This document shows positions 49,684 to 58,967 of a DNA stretch of 64,000 nt, piece by piece; positions within the stretch are counted from its first letter, which is position 1, and each line of letters opens with the position of its first letter. The notes beneath the pieces are model-generated. The model was not told the origin of the DNA. It saw nothing but the letters and a program-made list of their open reading frames with translations, and searched no databases. A program made the position numbers and the translations under genes. This DNA is from Acidobacteriota bacterium. GTDB lineage: Bacteria > Acidobacteriota > UBA4820. The stretch is from positions 1 through 64,000 of the forward strand of contig JAKQCT010000017.1 in the NCBI GenBank assembly GCA_029559035.1, given 5' to 3'.

Positions 49684-51126
49684 ATGAACTTCCGAAATTG
49701 GAAATGGTTTTCCGTTGTATTGGTGGTTATTCTGCTCACTTTAAGCTTCACGTCGATAGCCCAGGAAGAACAGAAGAAAGAGGAGCAGGCGGCCGCCGCC
49801 CAGGCACCCCCGGCCCCCCCGGACGTATCGAAGAAAGCGAGAGAATACAAAGGTTCGCCGACTCCGCCCAGGAACCTCGTTCAGCAGCCGGACGGACACT
49901 GGACCCCCTACTCTCCTCCGGAACCGAAAGAGGGAGACTACATAATCGTCCAGGGCGATACGCTCTCCGTCCTCTCCGAACAGAAACTGGGCAACTGGCT
50001 CCTCTGGCCGACCATCTGGGACCTCAACCCCTACATCACCGACGCGCACTGGATCTATCCGGGAGACCCGCTGACCATGCCGGCCGCGCCAAAGATCATC
50101 GGCGAAGATCTTGAAGATGAAGAGGAAGGCGGTCCGGGAGCCGGAGGCCTGATCCTGGAGGACGAAGCGGCTCTCCCTCCGATCAACGCCAAGGACGTCT
50201 ACTGCTCGGGATTCATCAGCGACAGGTTCAGGATGCCCGCCCTCAGGATCGCTTCTGGAGCCAACAGGACCAAAGAATCGCTCGGGGAAGGAGACGTCGT
50301 TTACCTGAACGGCGGATCCAAGATCGGCATACTCAACGGAGCTGAATATTTCATCATAAGCGAAGGCCCGCCTGTATATCATTCGGTTTCCGGAAAATTC
50401 CTCGGTAAGCTTTACGAGAAGGTCGGCCGGGTGAAGGTCATCTGCGTGCAGGAGAAGACCGCCATCGCGAAGATAACGCTTTCCTGCGACGAGGTCAGGT
50501 ACGGAATGGCCCTCCTGCCGTTCTCTCCTCTTCCGATCCCCTTCGATGTGAAAGTGTCGGAAAACCTGCCACTCTGCGAGATGGACAGCGGCAAGACCAG
50601 GGGCAAGGTGATCTGGACGGAAGACAGGCTTGAAGCGGTCGGCCAGCACAGCATTATCTACGCGGACCTCGGGGCGAACCAGAAACTGCTCCCCGGCGAC
50701 AAGTTCTGGATCTATCGTTTCGCGGCACAGGAAGACACTCTCGTTGGCTCGGTGAACGACCTCTTCAAACAACAGCAGGTCGGCGTGGCGGGAAGGGACC
50801 TCTTCCGAAGCGATGTAAAGGATGAAGCAAGGATAAAGAACACCAACGACGAGTTCGTGAGGGACAAGAACGACAACAGGCTGCCCGAGGGCGCCACTCT
50901 CGAGAGCGAGAGCGGGTACACCAACGAACTGGAACCGGAGAAAACGGACAGCAGGCTTCCAGCCAATATAGACAGGATATATTACGAACCTATGGGCGGC
51001 ATCGACTCCATCAGGAAATACGTCGGCGAGGCGGTCGTTCTGACCACCCAGGGCGAGACTTCATGCCTGAAGGTGATCTCCTCCACCGAAGAGGTCAAAC
51101 TCGGCGACTCGATCCAGCTCGAATAG
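49684..51126 (+). CDS. LysM-domain envelope protein, 480 aa
   Basis: A signal peptide (MNFRNWKWFSVVLVVILLTL, then SFTSIAQ) leads to a Gln/Ala/Pro-rich linker (about 25-80). One LysM domain follows at about 85-135 (YIIVQGDTLSVLSEQKLGNW, DAHWIYPGDPLTMPA), which binds peptidoglycan. The rest (about 165-480) is a beta-rich part I cannot name, with a duplicated fold-like pattern (GDVVYLNGGSKIGILNGAEY, LLPGDKFWIYRFA). It is probably a periplasmic wall-binding protein. I chose the ATG at 49684 because GAGGGG lies 8 bp upstream. It has its own promoter and a terminator immediately after. Confidence 0.82.
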   Translation: MNFRNWKWFSVVLVVILLTLSFTSIAQEEQKKEEQAAAAQAPPAPPDVSKKAREYKGSPTPPRNLVQQPDGHWTPYSPPEPKEGDYIIVQGDTLSVLSEQKLGNWLLWPTIWDLNPYITDAHWIYPGDPLTMPAAPKIIGEDLEDEEEGGPGAGGLILEDEAALPPINAKDVYCSGFISDRFRMPALRIASGANRTKESLGEGDVVYLNGGSKIGILNGAEYFIISEGPPVYHSVSGKFLGKLYEKVGRVKVICVQEKTAIAKITLSCDEVRYGMALLPFSPLPIPFDVKVSENLPLCEMDSGKTRGKVIWTEDRLEAVGQHSIIYADLGANQKLLPGDKFWIYRFAAQEDTLVGSVNDLFKQQQVGVAGRDLFRSDVKDEARIKNTNDEFVRDKNDNRLPEGATLESESGYTNELEPEKTDSRLPANIDRIYYEPMGGIDSIRKYVGEAVVLTTQGETSCLKVISSTEEVKLGDSIQLE

Positions 51127-51147
51127 TTCTTTTTGAAAGCATTCAAG

Positions 51148-51176
51148 AAGGGCCCCTTCGCGGGGCTCTTTTTTTT
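51148..51176 (+). terminator. Terminator of the LysM protein gene
   Basis: AAGGGCCCC (51148-51156) pairs with GGGGCTCTT (51162-51170), one G-T pair, loop TTCGC, followed by a further six Ts. It ends 6-12 bp before the ATGs of the next gene, so that gene's ribosome-binding GGGGG directly follows the T-run. Confidence 0.9.
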
Positions 51177-51187
51177 GGGGGATGGCG

Positions 51188-52057
51188 ATGGCTGTAAAGA
51201 TACGCGGCGAAGGGATCGAAGCGGTTATCGAAGAGCGCGGCGCGGAGCTCGTCAGCCTCGCGGACACGACGACAGGCAAGGAAGCATTGTGGAGCGGGGA
51301 CCCGCTATACTGGGCCAGACGCTCGCCGATCCTTTTTCCGATCGTCGGAAGGCTGAAAAGAGATGAATACGCTGTTTGCGGCAAGCCCTACACTATGAAC
51401 CAGCACGGGTTCGCAAGGGACTCCGTTTTTAATATCATAGAAAAACACAGCGACAAAGCGGTCTTTCTGCTGAAGTCGACCGGCGAAACTCTTTCGAAGT
51501 ATCCTTTTCATTTCTCTCTCGCAGTCACTTATGAACTGAAAGACGGGTCTCTCCTCGCCGGGGCCGCGATAAAGAACGAGGGCGACGGGCCCATGCCCTT
51601 TTCGATCGGCTTTCATCCGGGATTCAAATGCCCTTTTGAAGATGGAGATAAGCTTGGAGATTACGCGTTGTTCTTCGAAAGTCCCGAGGAGTGCGAAAGA
51701 CTGGTGCTGGAGAGCGGACTTGTCGCGGGCAATGAGTTTCTCTCCCTTTCAGGAGGCGTAATAGCGCTGTCTGAGGAACTTTTCGAGCGGGACGCCCTGA
51801 TCCTCAAAGGTCTGAAGTCGCAGAAGGTGACACTAGGCAGGATAGATGAAAGCGGGCGGAAGATCGAAGTGGCTTTTCCCGGAATACCCTATCTCGGCAT
51901 ATGGAAAAAAAAGGACGCCCCCTTCGTCTGCATCGAGCCGTGGCATGGAGTACACGACCGGAAAGAAGCCGGCGGAGACATTTTCAGCAAGGAAGGGATC
52001 ATTGTTCTTCCTCAAAATGCCGAATTCAGCACAAGCTTCACTGTATCGATATTATAG
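51188..52057 (+). CDS. Aldose 1-epimerase-like protein (LacX/YeaD type), 289 aa
   Basis: The galactose mutarotase-like fold is recognised by AVIEERGAELVSLADTTTGK, SPILFPIVGRLKRDEY, MNQHGFARDS with the His, GFHPGFKCPF with the second His, and CIEPWHGVHD with the catalytic Glu. It probably interconverts sugar anomers. The ATG at 51188 is preferred: GGGGG is 6 bp upstream, whereas the ATG at 51182 touches that run. The gene starts right behind the LysM gene terminator, so it may be read through that weakly, or from an unseen promoter. Confidence 0.85.
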   Translation: MAVKIRGEGIEAVIEERGAELVSLADTTTGKEALWSGDPLYWARRSPILFPIVGRLKRDEYAVCGKPYTMNQHGFARDSVFNIIEKHSDKAVFLLKSTGETLSKYPFHFSLAVTYELKDGSLLAGAAIKNEGDGPMPFSIGFHPGFKCPFEDGDKLGDYALFFESPEECERLVLESGLVAGNEFLSLSGGVIALSEELFERDALILKGLKSQKVTLGRIDESGRKIEVAFPGIPYLGIWKKKDAPFVCIEPWHGVHDRKEAGGDIFSKEGIIVLPQNAEFSTSFTVSIL

Positions 52058-52125
52058 AGTACCCATTACAACAAGTTCATCCTTGGGGATACTGATACTG
52101 GCAGCCATTGGAACCTCCTTTCAAT

Positions 52126-55100
52126 TTACTGTTCAATTTCAGTTGTTCCATCAGAGTATGTAATTCCTTTCAACCATTCTCCTTTGTTGAAGCAGGAATC
52201 AACCGCCCTGACTTTCCAATAAGTCGGCCCCGGATGGCCTTGAAGCGGAATTGAAACCGTCGTTGAAGTCAGCCTGTTTCCTGGCTTGCAAGAAGTGTTG
52301 TTCGGGCCGATTTCTCCCTGGTAAAGGTCTCTGCTTTCATCCGCGGTTCCCGCGACGACTTCATAAGTGAGACTTTGTGGCGGGGTCCTATCATCCATCG
52401 CATCATACCAGAAAATGGCAAGCCGTCCATCTTTTTGAGTTGTATCTGAGAATGCCGCCTTTTGAGGAGGCAGGTCTATGCCTTCCGTTTCTGCCGGCTC
52501 ATCATAGGCAAGCATACCGCTGTAGATGTCAATTGTCTTGTTAGAAACAGTTGCGAGATCTGAAATTCCGTCTGAATTAAAATCACCAACAGCCGCAGCA
52601 GTAACCAAGCCGGGGAATATTATGGCTGTCTTTCTGAGATTGCCAGCTCCATCGTTTTCCAAGAAACAGCTCTGTTGTGCCTGTTCTGTAACACAAACAA
52701 GCCCCGGACAACCTCTTCCTTCCAAATCCGCAAAAACAACTTCTCTTGCATTATCCAAAGTGAGGGAGTCAAGAAGCTGTCCCGCCTGCCATGTATGCGC
52801 CAGAGGTCTTACTCTCGGGTCATCGCCATAGTTCGGCACAAAGAGATAGATAAGCGGGTCATCCTTTTTCTGCCTGCCAACGGCAATATCCAAGAAACCA
52901 TCACCGTTCGCGTCAGCTATATCAACGCAGCTTATTATGCTTGAGGTGATGACTATTTCTTCATCCCAGACAGCCGGATCATAGGCAGTGGTAGAAAAGA
53001 TGCGCATGCCTTTTTTTCCACCGCAGGCAATATCTGTTAATCCGTCATTGTTCATGTCGCCTAATGCCACTGAACTTACGTCCAAATCGGTTGTAACGGT
53101 TTTGCCGACAATAAAGCCGTTGCCTGAAGTCAATTCAACCAAAGCGATTTTGTCTTTAAGGCCTGCCGCAATTTTCGCGTTGCCGGAAATGTTGAGGGGA
53201 ATATATCCTATTGCGAAATCGCCTATGTCGCCGCCGAGGTCAACCGATGGTCCTTTGGTGAAAATTCCCGATGAGCTGTTGAATTCGACCCACATGGTAT
53301 TCTTGTGAGAGATCACTCTGTCCAAAAGCCCATCGCCGTTCATGTCAAAGATTCTGATCCGGTCGCCATTTCCGGCGGTCGTGTTCAGCTTTGAACTTTC
53401 ATCCGTAAACGTGCCATCGGGATTGGCTTTCAGATAGGCGCTTTGAAGAACAAGATCATAAAGCCCGTCACTGCTGAGGTCTGCAAGTTTTATATCTGAT
53501 TGGGTCAAATTAGTGGAATATACCCCCAGTTTCTGTGGAGGCGGCGGCTCACCGAGCGTGACGGCCATAGTAGAAGCACTTTCGTTTTCGCCTATCAAGG
53601 CTGACACTTTGTAATAAGTTGAAGGTGTGCCTGATACTGGACACCTCGATGTGCGCAATGAATACAGATTACTGCCATTTGGCCGAACCTGCAGGGGGAG
53701 TTGCCCAAAACTGCTGCCGTCAGTGCTTGCGTAAACTTTGAAGTCGGTATAGGCGCACGCTTCATTAGGGTCAACAGCCCAAACAAGAGTATCGTTTCCG
53801 TCAGAGCAGAAATTGTAAACGCCGGTCGGCGGGGATGGATAAGTCGGCACTACTGTCGCGACTTGCGAATTGCTCCAGTCGCTGAAAGCACCGGTAAAAG
53901 GATCGTAGGCTCTGACCATTAGCTCGTATTCATCACAGGCTGACGGCACCTGCAAGTAACTGCCAACCAGAGATCCATCTATTTGGAAGTCAGCCATGAC
54001 CACCGGAGTATAGTAATAAGTAAACTTGGAGGGCAACTTGTAGGCAAACTGATAAACCAAGCTCTCCGCTTCTTCTTCTTCCCAGATCAGCTCCACCCAG
54101 TAGTTGCCGGAAGAATCCTTGTCGGCGCTAGTCGCCGAAATGAGGCTTGGGGGAATAATGATAGGACCGGAATATACTCGGAAGGTCGCTGCGACATTTG
54201 AATCCTTGCTCATTGTGATCTTGTTGTTTGGAAGCGATGTGGGCACACCATTGACTGACCATCCAGCAAAGTAATAACCGGCACCGGGTGTGGCAGATAG
54301 CTGGACGATTGCGCCGTTTCCGTAACAATCTTGTTGGGGGGATTTCGCAACCGACCCACTTCCGATCCTGCTCAACAAAAGCGCCCAACCTGAACCAGAT
54401 GCACATTTCAATATAAAATTGACATTCGTGATACTTGCGCCATCAATATATTTTTGCTGAGGGGGTAGATCAAATACGTATCCTGCCTTAGTAGGAGTTA
54501 CAGTATAGTAAGTTATATTTGTAAGATTATCAAACTTGTAGAACCCGGTGGATAGAGTTGTCTTTGTAACGCCACCGCAAGTTACTGTCACGCCCCCAAC
54601 ACCAACACCGCCGCATTTGATATAGCCTGAGATTGAATAATTGATCGTGCCAGTGGCAGAAACGCTAAAAGCTGTGTTTGTTGTGTTTCCATAAACTCCC
54701 AAATACCAGTTGCCTTGCCCCAGTGAAGAGAGTGTGATTTTTTCAGTGCCAGTTCCAGCGTTCGATGATTTTGCGTAATAAATTGAGGTGGTCGGCACAG
54801 CATTCTGTTTTAGATAAAGATGGCCCCCAGTTCCCGTCAGCCCAGTGCCGATAATGTTTAGATTTGCTGTCCCAGCTTGAATAGGCAAAAGATAATAAAC
54901 CCATTTTGTGCTCTGGACGGCGCATCTTACAGCCGAGCCGTTAATAGCGAGATCCGTTCTTGTTGAAGTGTCGCAGAAGGCGTCAAAATATTTCTGTAAG
55001 GTGCCATTTGTTATTTCCGGTGTTCGGTTGGGCGGGTCAAAATAATAGCCGGATTTAGTAGGGGTCAATTTGTAGTTCCCGTTGCCCAGCCTATCAAGGT

Positions 55101-56508
55101 TATAATAACCGGCCGAATCTGTGGTCAAGTTTTGAGTGCCCAATAGCAGGCCATAGTCTCCATATGTTTGTTCGGCCTTTACATTTACTCCCTGAAGTGC
55201 TGGAAAACTTGATGAGTTACCCTGGCACAGGCGCACATTGCCTTCTATCTTATATCTGCCGGTGGCCGTGAAATTCAATCCTGTCAAATCACCGTTGGTC
55301 AATGCAATCGGAATTGAAGAAGGGCTGTATGCAAAACTTGAAAAGGCCGGTTTGGTATCATAGGGAGCAATGGTATAGGTCCCGGAAGGCAAGTAGGATT
55401 GATAATTGCCGCTGGATGACGATTGGACATTGGAGCTGAAGGGATTTTCAATATCTGTCGGCTGAGCAAGGATGGGGAAATTCTTTAAGCTTGTTTCATA
55501 GGTGTTATCTTTTATTGCCCCGCTGACAGAAAAAAGCTGTTGAGGTAGATTATTTACACAAGGCCATACAGGGGTACCTGCAATATCACGGCAAAATACT
55601 TCAACTTCATGCCCAAAAAGAACCTTGTTTAATTCACTTTGTGTGGCATCAATTCTGAACCATCCTCTCTCACTTGTCAAGCCACCATCCTTGTCTATGC
55701 CCCAATCTGTGCCCCAACTGTTTTTACAGATGAAATATGGCGGGGAGTTTGTTGTATTGTATCCAAACACAGTCACAAGATGGCCACCTTTCCATGTTGT
55801 AGAGTTGCGTTTGTAAATACCAGAACCATAGGTTGTAAAATCATCATAGACATCCATATAAACCAATAGAGGAGCTTTATATTTGTACAGTGTACTTCTG
55901 ATTTGATCCGCTGAAATTGCGGGAAATGGACCACCCGCCGCATTGGGTAAATATTTGTAAGCAGAATTGCACGGTGGATCAAAACATAATGTTGGATTTG
56001 GAGCGGGTGGTGTACAATGGTCAGCATCGCTTACAGTATCATAATTGATATAAGGGCAAGTTGTATTCGGGATAGCCCCTCCTTTATTTGCAAGATGAAG
56101 GGCGCCGGAGTTTGTTTGTCCACCACAGCAGCCAGTGGCATTGATAGCGTAAGGGCTGCAAATCACATCCTGTTCTGATAAATCAACGGATGTTCCTATC
56201 ACCGGGCCAGAACCGTTTTCCTCTAATTGTCTTGCTATTATTGCTTCTATTGCAGCAATTGTCGCAAAAGCCCAACAACTACCGCAATGTCCCTGGTCTC
56301 TTACAGGTGACGCATAATTTAACAAATCAAGATAATCTTGCGGTATGTCATCAGAGACAGCGATTTCATTTGGATTTTGGTAAGTAGAAGGATCCGAAAG
56401 AATTGCTCCAAGACTCTTTTCTTCTTGTTGCCCGCAAGTTGAGACAGAGGCTGATAGAAGAAGAAACAAAATCAGCAGAAAAAACGTGGGAAAGCAATTT
56501 CTTTTCAT
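52126..56508 (-). CDS. Secreted papain-like (C1A) protease with carbohydrate-binding and VCBS/FG-GAP-like repeats, 1460 aa
   Basis: A signal peptide (MKRNCFPTFFLLILFLLLSA) is followed without a typical inhibitor propeptide by a C1A domain (about 65-300). Catalytic Cys78 is in QGHCGSCWAF with Gln72, His243 in GGHLVTVFGYN, and Asn263 in CKNSWGTDWG; the triad is complete. After it come carboxypeptidase-regulatory-like domains, a PPC-like domain (about 535-640), an InlB-type repeat (FAGWSVNG), FN3-like parts, and about 1010-1330 VCBS/FG-GAP repeats (DMNGDGLLDRVIS, DMNNDGLTDIACG, DANGDGFLDIAVG, DFNSDGISDLATV) that bind Ca. It has no C-terminal sorting signal that I know. The ATG has AAGGAGCGG upstream, overlapping the LRR gene stop. 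The gene is AT-richer than its neighbours. Confidence 0.85.
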   Translation of the reverse strand: MKRNCFPTFFLLILFLLLSASVSTCGQQEEKSLGAILSDPSTYQNPNEIAVSDDIPQDYLDLLNYASPVRDQGHCGSCWAFATIAAIEAIIARQLEENGSGPVIGTSVDLSEQDVICSPYAINATGCCGGQTNSGALHLANKGGAIPNTTCPYINYDTVSDADHCTPPAPNPTLCFDPPCNSAYKYLPNAAGGPFPAISADQIRSTLYKYKAPLLVYMDVYDDFTTYGSGIYKRNSTTWKGGHLVTVFGYNTTNSPPYFICKNSWGTDWGIDKDGGLTSERGWFRIDATQSELNKVLFGHEVEVFCRDIAGTPVWPCVNNLPQQLFSVSGAIKDNTYETSLKNFPILAQPTDIENPFSSNVQSSSSGNYQSYLPSGTYTIAPYDTKPAFSSFAYSPSSIPIALTNGDLTGLNFTATGRYKIEGNVRLCQGNSSSFPALQGVNVKAEQTYGDYGLLLGTQNLTTDSAGYYNLDRLGNGNYKLTPTKSGYYFDPPNRTPEITNGTLQKYFDAFCDTSTRTDLAINGSAVRCAVQSTKWVYYLLPIQAGTANLNIIGTGLTGTGGHLYLKQNAVPTTSIYYAKSSNAGTGTEKITLSSLGQGNWYLGVYGNTTNTAFSVSATGTINYSISGYIKCGGVGVGGVTVTCGGVTKTTLSTGFYKFDNLTNITYYTVTPTKAGYVFDLPPQQKYIDGASITNVNFILKCASGSGWALLLSRIGSGSVAKSPQQDCYGNGAIVQLSATPGAGYYFAGWSVNGVPTSLPNNKITMSKDSNVAATFRVYSGPIIIPPSLISATSADKDSSGNYWVELIWEEEEAESLVYQFAYKLPSKFTYYYTPVVMADFQIDGSLVGSYLQVPSACDEYELMVRAYDPFTGAFSDWSNSQVATVVPTYPSPPTGVYNFCSDGNDTLVWAVDPNEACAYTDFKVYASTDGSSFGQLPLQVRPNGSNLYSLRTSRCPVSGTPSTYYKVSALIGENESASTMAVTLGEPPPPQKLGVYSTNLTQSDIKLADLSSDGLYDLVLQSAYLKANPDGTFTDESSKLNTTAGNGDRIRIFDMNGDGLLDRVISHKNTMWVEFNSSSGIFTKGPSVDLGGDIGDFAIGYIPLNISGNAKIAAGLKDKIALVELTSGNGFIVGKTVTTDLDVSSVALGDMNNDGLTDIACGGKKGMRIFSTTAYDPAVWDEEIVITSSIISCVDIADANGDGFLDIAVGRQKKDDPLIYLFVPNYGDDPRVRPLAHTWQAGQLLDSLTLDNAREVVFADLEGRGCPGLVCVTEQAQQSCFLENDGAGNLRKTAIIFPGLVTAAAVGDFNSDGISDLATVSNKTIDIYSGMLAYDEPAETEGIDLPPQKAAFSDTTQKDGRLAIFWYDAMDDRTPPQSLTYEVVAGTADESRDLYQGEIGPNNTSCKPGNRLTSTTVSIPLQGHPGPTYWKVRAVDSCFNKGEWLKGITYSDGTTEIEQ

Positions 56509-56518
56509 TTTCCGCTCC

Positions 56519-57670
56519 TTATCTTGTAAATTCAAATGGCGCAGATGTCCCATTGTCGTCAACATTTGTTACAGTTATTTCAACTGTAACGCCTCTTGGA
56601 ATAAGGTTTTTTAACGCCTTGCCGCCTTTTGCGATAATCGTTATATCATCCTTCCATTTCGTTTCAGAAACTTCCATCCCATCAATTTTAACTCTGGCAG
56701 ATTGATGAAATTTCCGCCCCTTTATTTTAAGCCTAAATGGATCTTTCATAGTGGATACAGAACCAATTTGCGGAGGAACTACCACGGTCGCGCATATCGC
56801 ATCGCTGAAGTCGCTTGACACCAGATTCTTATTAGGTATGCAGAATGGCGTGTTTTCGCATGAAACTGGATAGGTAACGGTTCTTACTTTGAAACAGTAA
56901 TCCTTTCCTGGTTCCAGGCCCTCAATATCTTTGAAAGATGTCGACTTGTCCTCTGTCGAGCCATAGTATTGGTATTCATCTCCATCAGAGGGTTTATAGT
57001 AGATTTCGTAATAACCTGGGTCGCCTTGATATAGAATTGGAGCCCATATTAACCTTATGGGAACTTCTCCATACGTTCCTCCAGCAAGCCCTATTGGCGC
57101 AAGGGTCTGACAATAACGAAAGTTGCCAAGACAAAAACAGTCCCTCTCCGAAAGGTAGGCACTTACTGTGTCATCATTAGAGAAAAGAGCATTTTTGGCC
57201 AGTGAAAACAAGAATATACTGCCTGTGCATGGAGGAATTTGTAGGTCTGCAATTTCGTTGGGAACTTCTCCTTTCATCGAATTCCCTTCCAAGAAAAGAG
57301 AAATGAGATTTTGCAGATTGCCAATTTCTAGAGGAATATTACCTTCAATTGAGTTATTATCAAGGTAACAGCCAGAAAGATAAGTTAAATTCCCAATTTC
57401 AGCCGGAATGGCTTCTGAAAGGCAATTATTTGAAAGCTGAAGTCCGACCACATGAGTATCATCTTCATTTAACGAGACTCCATACCACTGTCCTTCTGTC
57501 CCTTCCGGTCCAAGCCAATTGTCGTTGTGCGTCCAGTTAGGACCTCCAAGGCTATTGTAAATCGCTATCAGCGCATCTCTTTCGGATTGGGGTATTGTGG
57601 CAATAGTTGATTTATCAAAGACCACCAAAGAAAGAACGGTAAAAATCACGATAGAAATTTGTTTTTCCAT
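56519..57670 (-). CDS. Secreted leucine-rich repeat protein with C-terminal IPT/TIG-like domain, 383 aa
   Basis: A signal peptide (MEKQISIVIFTVLSLVVFDK) leads to an LRR-cap ERDALIAIYNSLGGPNWTHN, typical of bacterial plant-type LRR proteins. Plant-type repeats follow (about 75-140): VVGLQLSNNCLSEAIPAEIG, YLSGCYLDNNSIEGNIPLEI, LISLFLEGNSMKGEVPNEIA. A Cys-rich part, an FN3-like region (about 190-285) and an IPT/TIG-like end (KIKGRKFHQSARVKIDGMEV) complete it. It is likely a surface recognition protein. GGAGG precedes the ATG at 57670. The stop codon overlaps the protease ribosome-binding site, so the two are one operon. Confidence 0.8.
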   Translation of the reverse strand: MEKQISIVIFTVLSLVVFDKSTIATIPQSERDALIAIYNSLGGPNWTHNDNWLGPEGTEGQWYGVSLNEDDTHVVGLQLSNNCLSEAIPAEIGNLTYLSGCYLDNNSIEGNIPLEIGNLQNLISLFLEGNSMKGEVPNEIADLQIPPCTGSIFLFSLAKNALFSNDDTVSAYLSERDCFCLGNFRYCQTLAPIGLAGGTYGEVPIRLIWAPILYQGDPGYYEIYYKPSDGDEYQYYGSTEDKSTSFKDIEGLEPGKDYCFKVRTVTYPVSCENTPFCIPNKNLVSSDFSDAICATVVVPPQIGSVSTMKDPFRLKIKGRKFHQSARVKIDGMEVSETKWKDDITIIAKGGKALKNLIPRGVTVEITVTNVDDNGTSAPFEFTR

Positions 57671-57797
57671 TTTTCCCACCTCCGCGCTCTTAAATGGTGT
57701 GCCTTATATTCTCAATTGTCAAGCTGCCTTGAATTTTGTGTGAAAAACATTTTGCAGGAGGTTCTCAGCACAGCCCACTGCGCGGCGGGGCGATTTT

Positions 57798-58724
57798 TTA
57801 AAACGGCGTCTGTGAATCGATGTGGCATTTGATGCCGAATGGCTCGAAGATCCGGGCTATGCGCGCCATGGCTTCCGCAAGCGGAGGCTCAAGCGCGGCG
57901 AACTTGTAAGCTTTCCCCATCTGCTCGTACTTCGACGCTCCCATCCGGTGGAACGAGAGAATGTTTATCTCATCGAGGCCGTTCTTCTTCATGAACACGG
58001 CCGTGGCTTCAAGGTTCTCTTCAGAGTCGTTGAACCCCGGGATGAGCGGCACTCTTATCACAAGCCGTCCTTCCCGCTTCGCCGCCGCCGCCGCAATGTT
58101 TTTCAAGATCAGTTCATTCCCGGCGCCGGTTCCTTCTTTGTGTTTCGCGGTATCCATGTGCTTTATATCGATGAACATGAAATCTGTCAGTTTCTGAACT
58201 TCCAGCAAAGTTCCAGGAGGAACGCAAGCGCATGTCTCCAACGCCGTGTGCATGTAGTTCTCGCGGCATTTTTTGAGGGCGTTTATCAGGAACTCTTTCT
58301 GTAACAGCGGCTCTCCCCCTGTGAAAGTTACTCCGCCGTCCTCTCCCCAATAACTCTGGTCGCGCCTGAGGACCCTCATCAGCTCATCGACCGAGATCTC
58401 CCTGCCCGCGATCTTCACAGCCTCTTTCATGCACGCTTCGGCGCATTCGAAAGTTTCGCATTTGTCGCAGATCGCGCGGTCGAAAACCGGGACTCCATTG
58501 TCCCCTGCCTGTATGGCCGTGTGAGGACAAGCCTTTCGGCAATGGTAATTCTTCGGGACACACTTCGTCCTTCTGAACATCATCTGCCGTTTTAATCGTT
58601 TCCCTTCAGGATTGGAACACCAGAAGCAGTCGAGCGGGCAGCCGCTCAGGAATACGAGCGTGCGGCATCCGGGGCCGTCGTGGACCGAGTAGCCCTGGAT
58701 GTCGAATATCAGCCCTTTTTCCAC
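57798..58724 (-). CDS. hpdA: 4-hydroxyphenylacetate decarboxylase activating enzyme, 308 aa
   Basis: This radical SAM protein makes the glycyl radical on HpdB. The CxxxCxxC cluster motif is in SGCPLDCFWCSN (Cys29, 33, 36). Two further 4Fe-4S clusters are suggested by CVPKNYHCRKACP and CDKCETFECAEAC, as in other glycyl-radical activases. The SAM-binding GGEP is in TFTGGEPLLQ. I chose GTG at 58724 (VEKGLIFDIQGYSVHDGPGC), which overlaps hpdC by 16 bp; the frame is open to 58844 but that part lies over hpdC and is not protein-like. Length fits. Confidence 0.88.
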   Translation of the reverse strand: MEKGLIFDIQGYSVHDGPGCRTLVFLSGCPLDCFWCSNPEGKRLKRQMMFRRTKCVPKNYHCRKACPHTAIQAGDNGVPVFDRAICDKCETFECAEACMKEAVKIAGREISVDELMRVLRRDQSYWGEDGGVTFTGGEPLLQKEFLINALKKCRENYMHTALETCACVPPGTLLEVQKLTDFMFIDIKHMDTAKHKEGTGAGNELILKNIAAAAAKREGRLVIRVPLIPGFNDSEENLEATAVFMKKNGLDEINILSFHRMGASKYEQMGKAYKFAALEPPLAEAMARIARIFEPFGIKCHIDSQTPF

Positions 58725-58966
58725 GAGAACTGCCCGCAGGTGACACCGACAAGATCGGGATATGTCATCGGTTTGGAAGGCTCCGCGCCGCAGGAACCGA
58801 GGTGTTCTTTGCCGCCTGGCATATAATTTTCGCAAAACTTGCACTTCGGGACCTTTTCGAATTTATCGCACTGTTCCTCGTCGCCTAAGACCGCATCTTT
58901 CGTCAGGTGGCAGATCCCTTTGACGACATCTACGGGCGCGTAGTTCCTGCAATCGAGATGTTTCAT
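58709..58966 (-). CDS. hpdC: 4-hydroxyphenylacetate decarboxylase small subunit, 85 aa
   Basis: This small iron-sulfur protein begins MKHLDCRNYAPVDVVKGICH and has two Cys/His groups (CRNYA-to-CHLTK and CKFCENYMPGGKEHLGSC, plus C near the end), matching the HPAD small subunit that carries two 4Fe-4S clusters and regulates the large subunit. It is found, as far as I know, only with HPAD-type decarboxylases and so identifies this operon. It starts 1 bp after the hpdB stop (TGA-A-ATG), so the two are translated together. Confidence 0.85.
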   Translation of the reverse strand: MKHLDCRNYAPVDVVKGICHLTKDAVLGDEEQCDKFEKVPKCKFCENYMPGGKEHLGSCGAEPSKPMTYPDLVGVTCGQFSWKKG

Positions 58967-58967
58967 T

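Noticed and set aside
49741-50772. Minus-strand frame opposite the LysM gene
   Set aside because: Shadow frame; the plus-strand gene has signal peptide, LysM domain, promoter and terminator.
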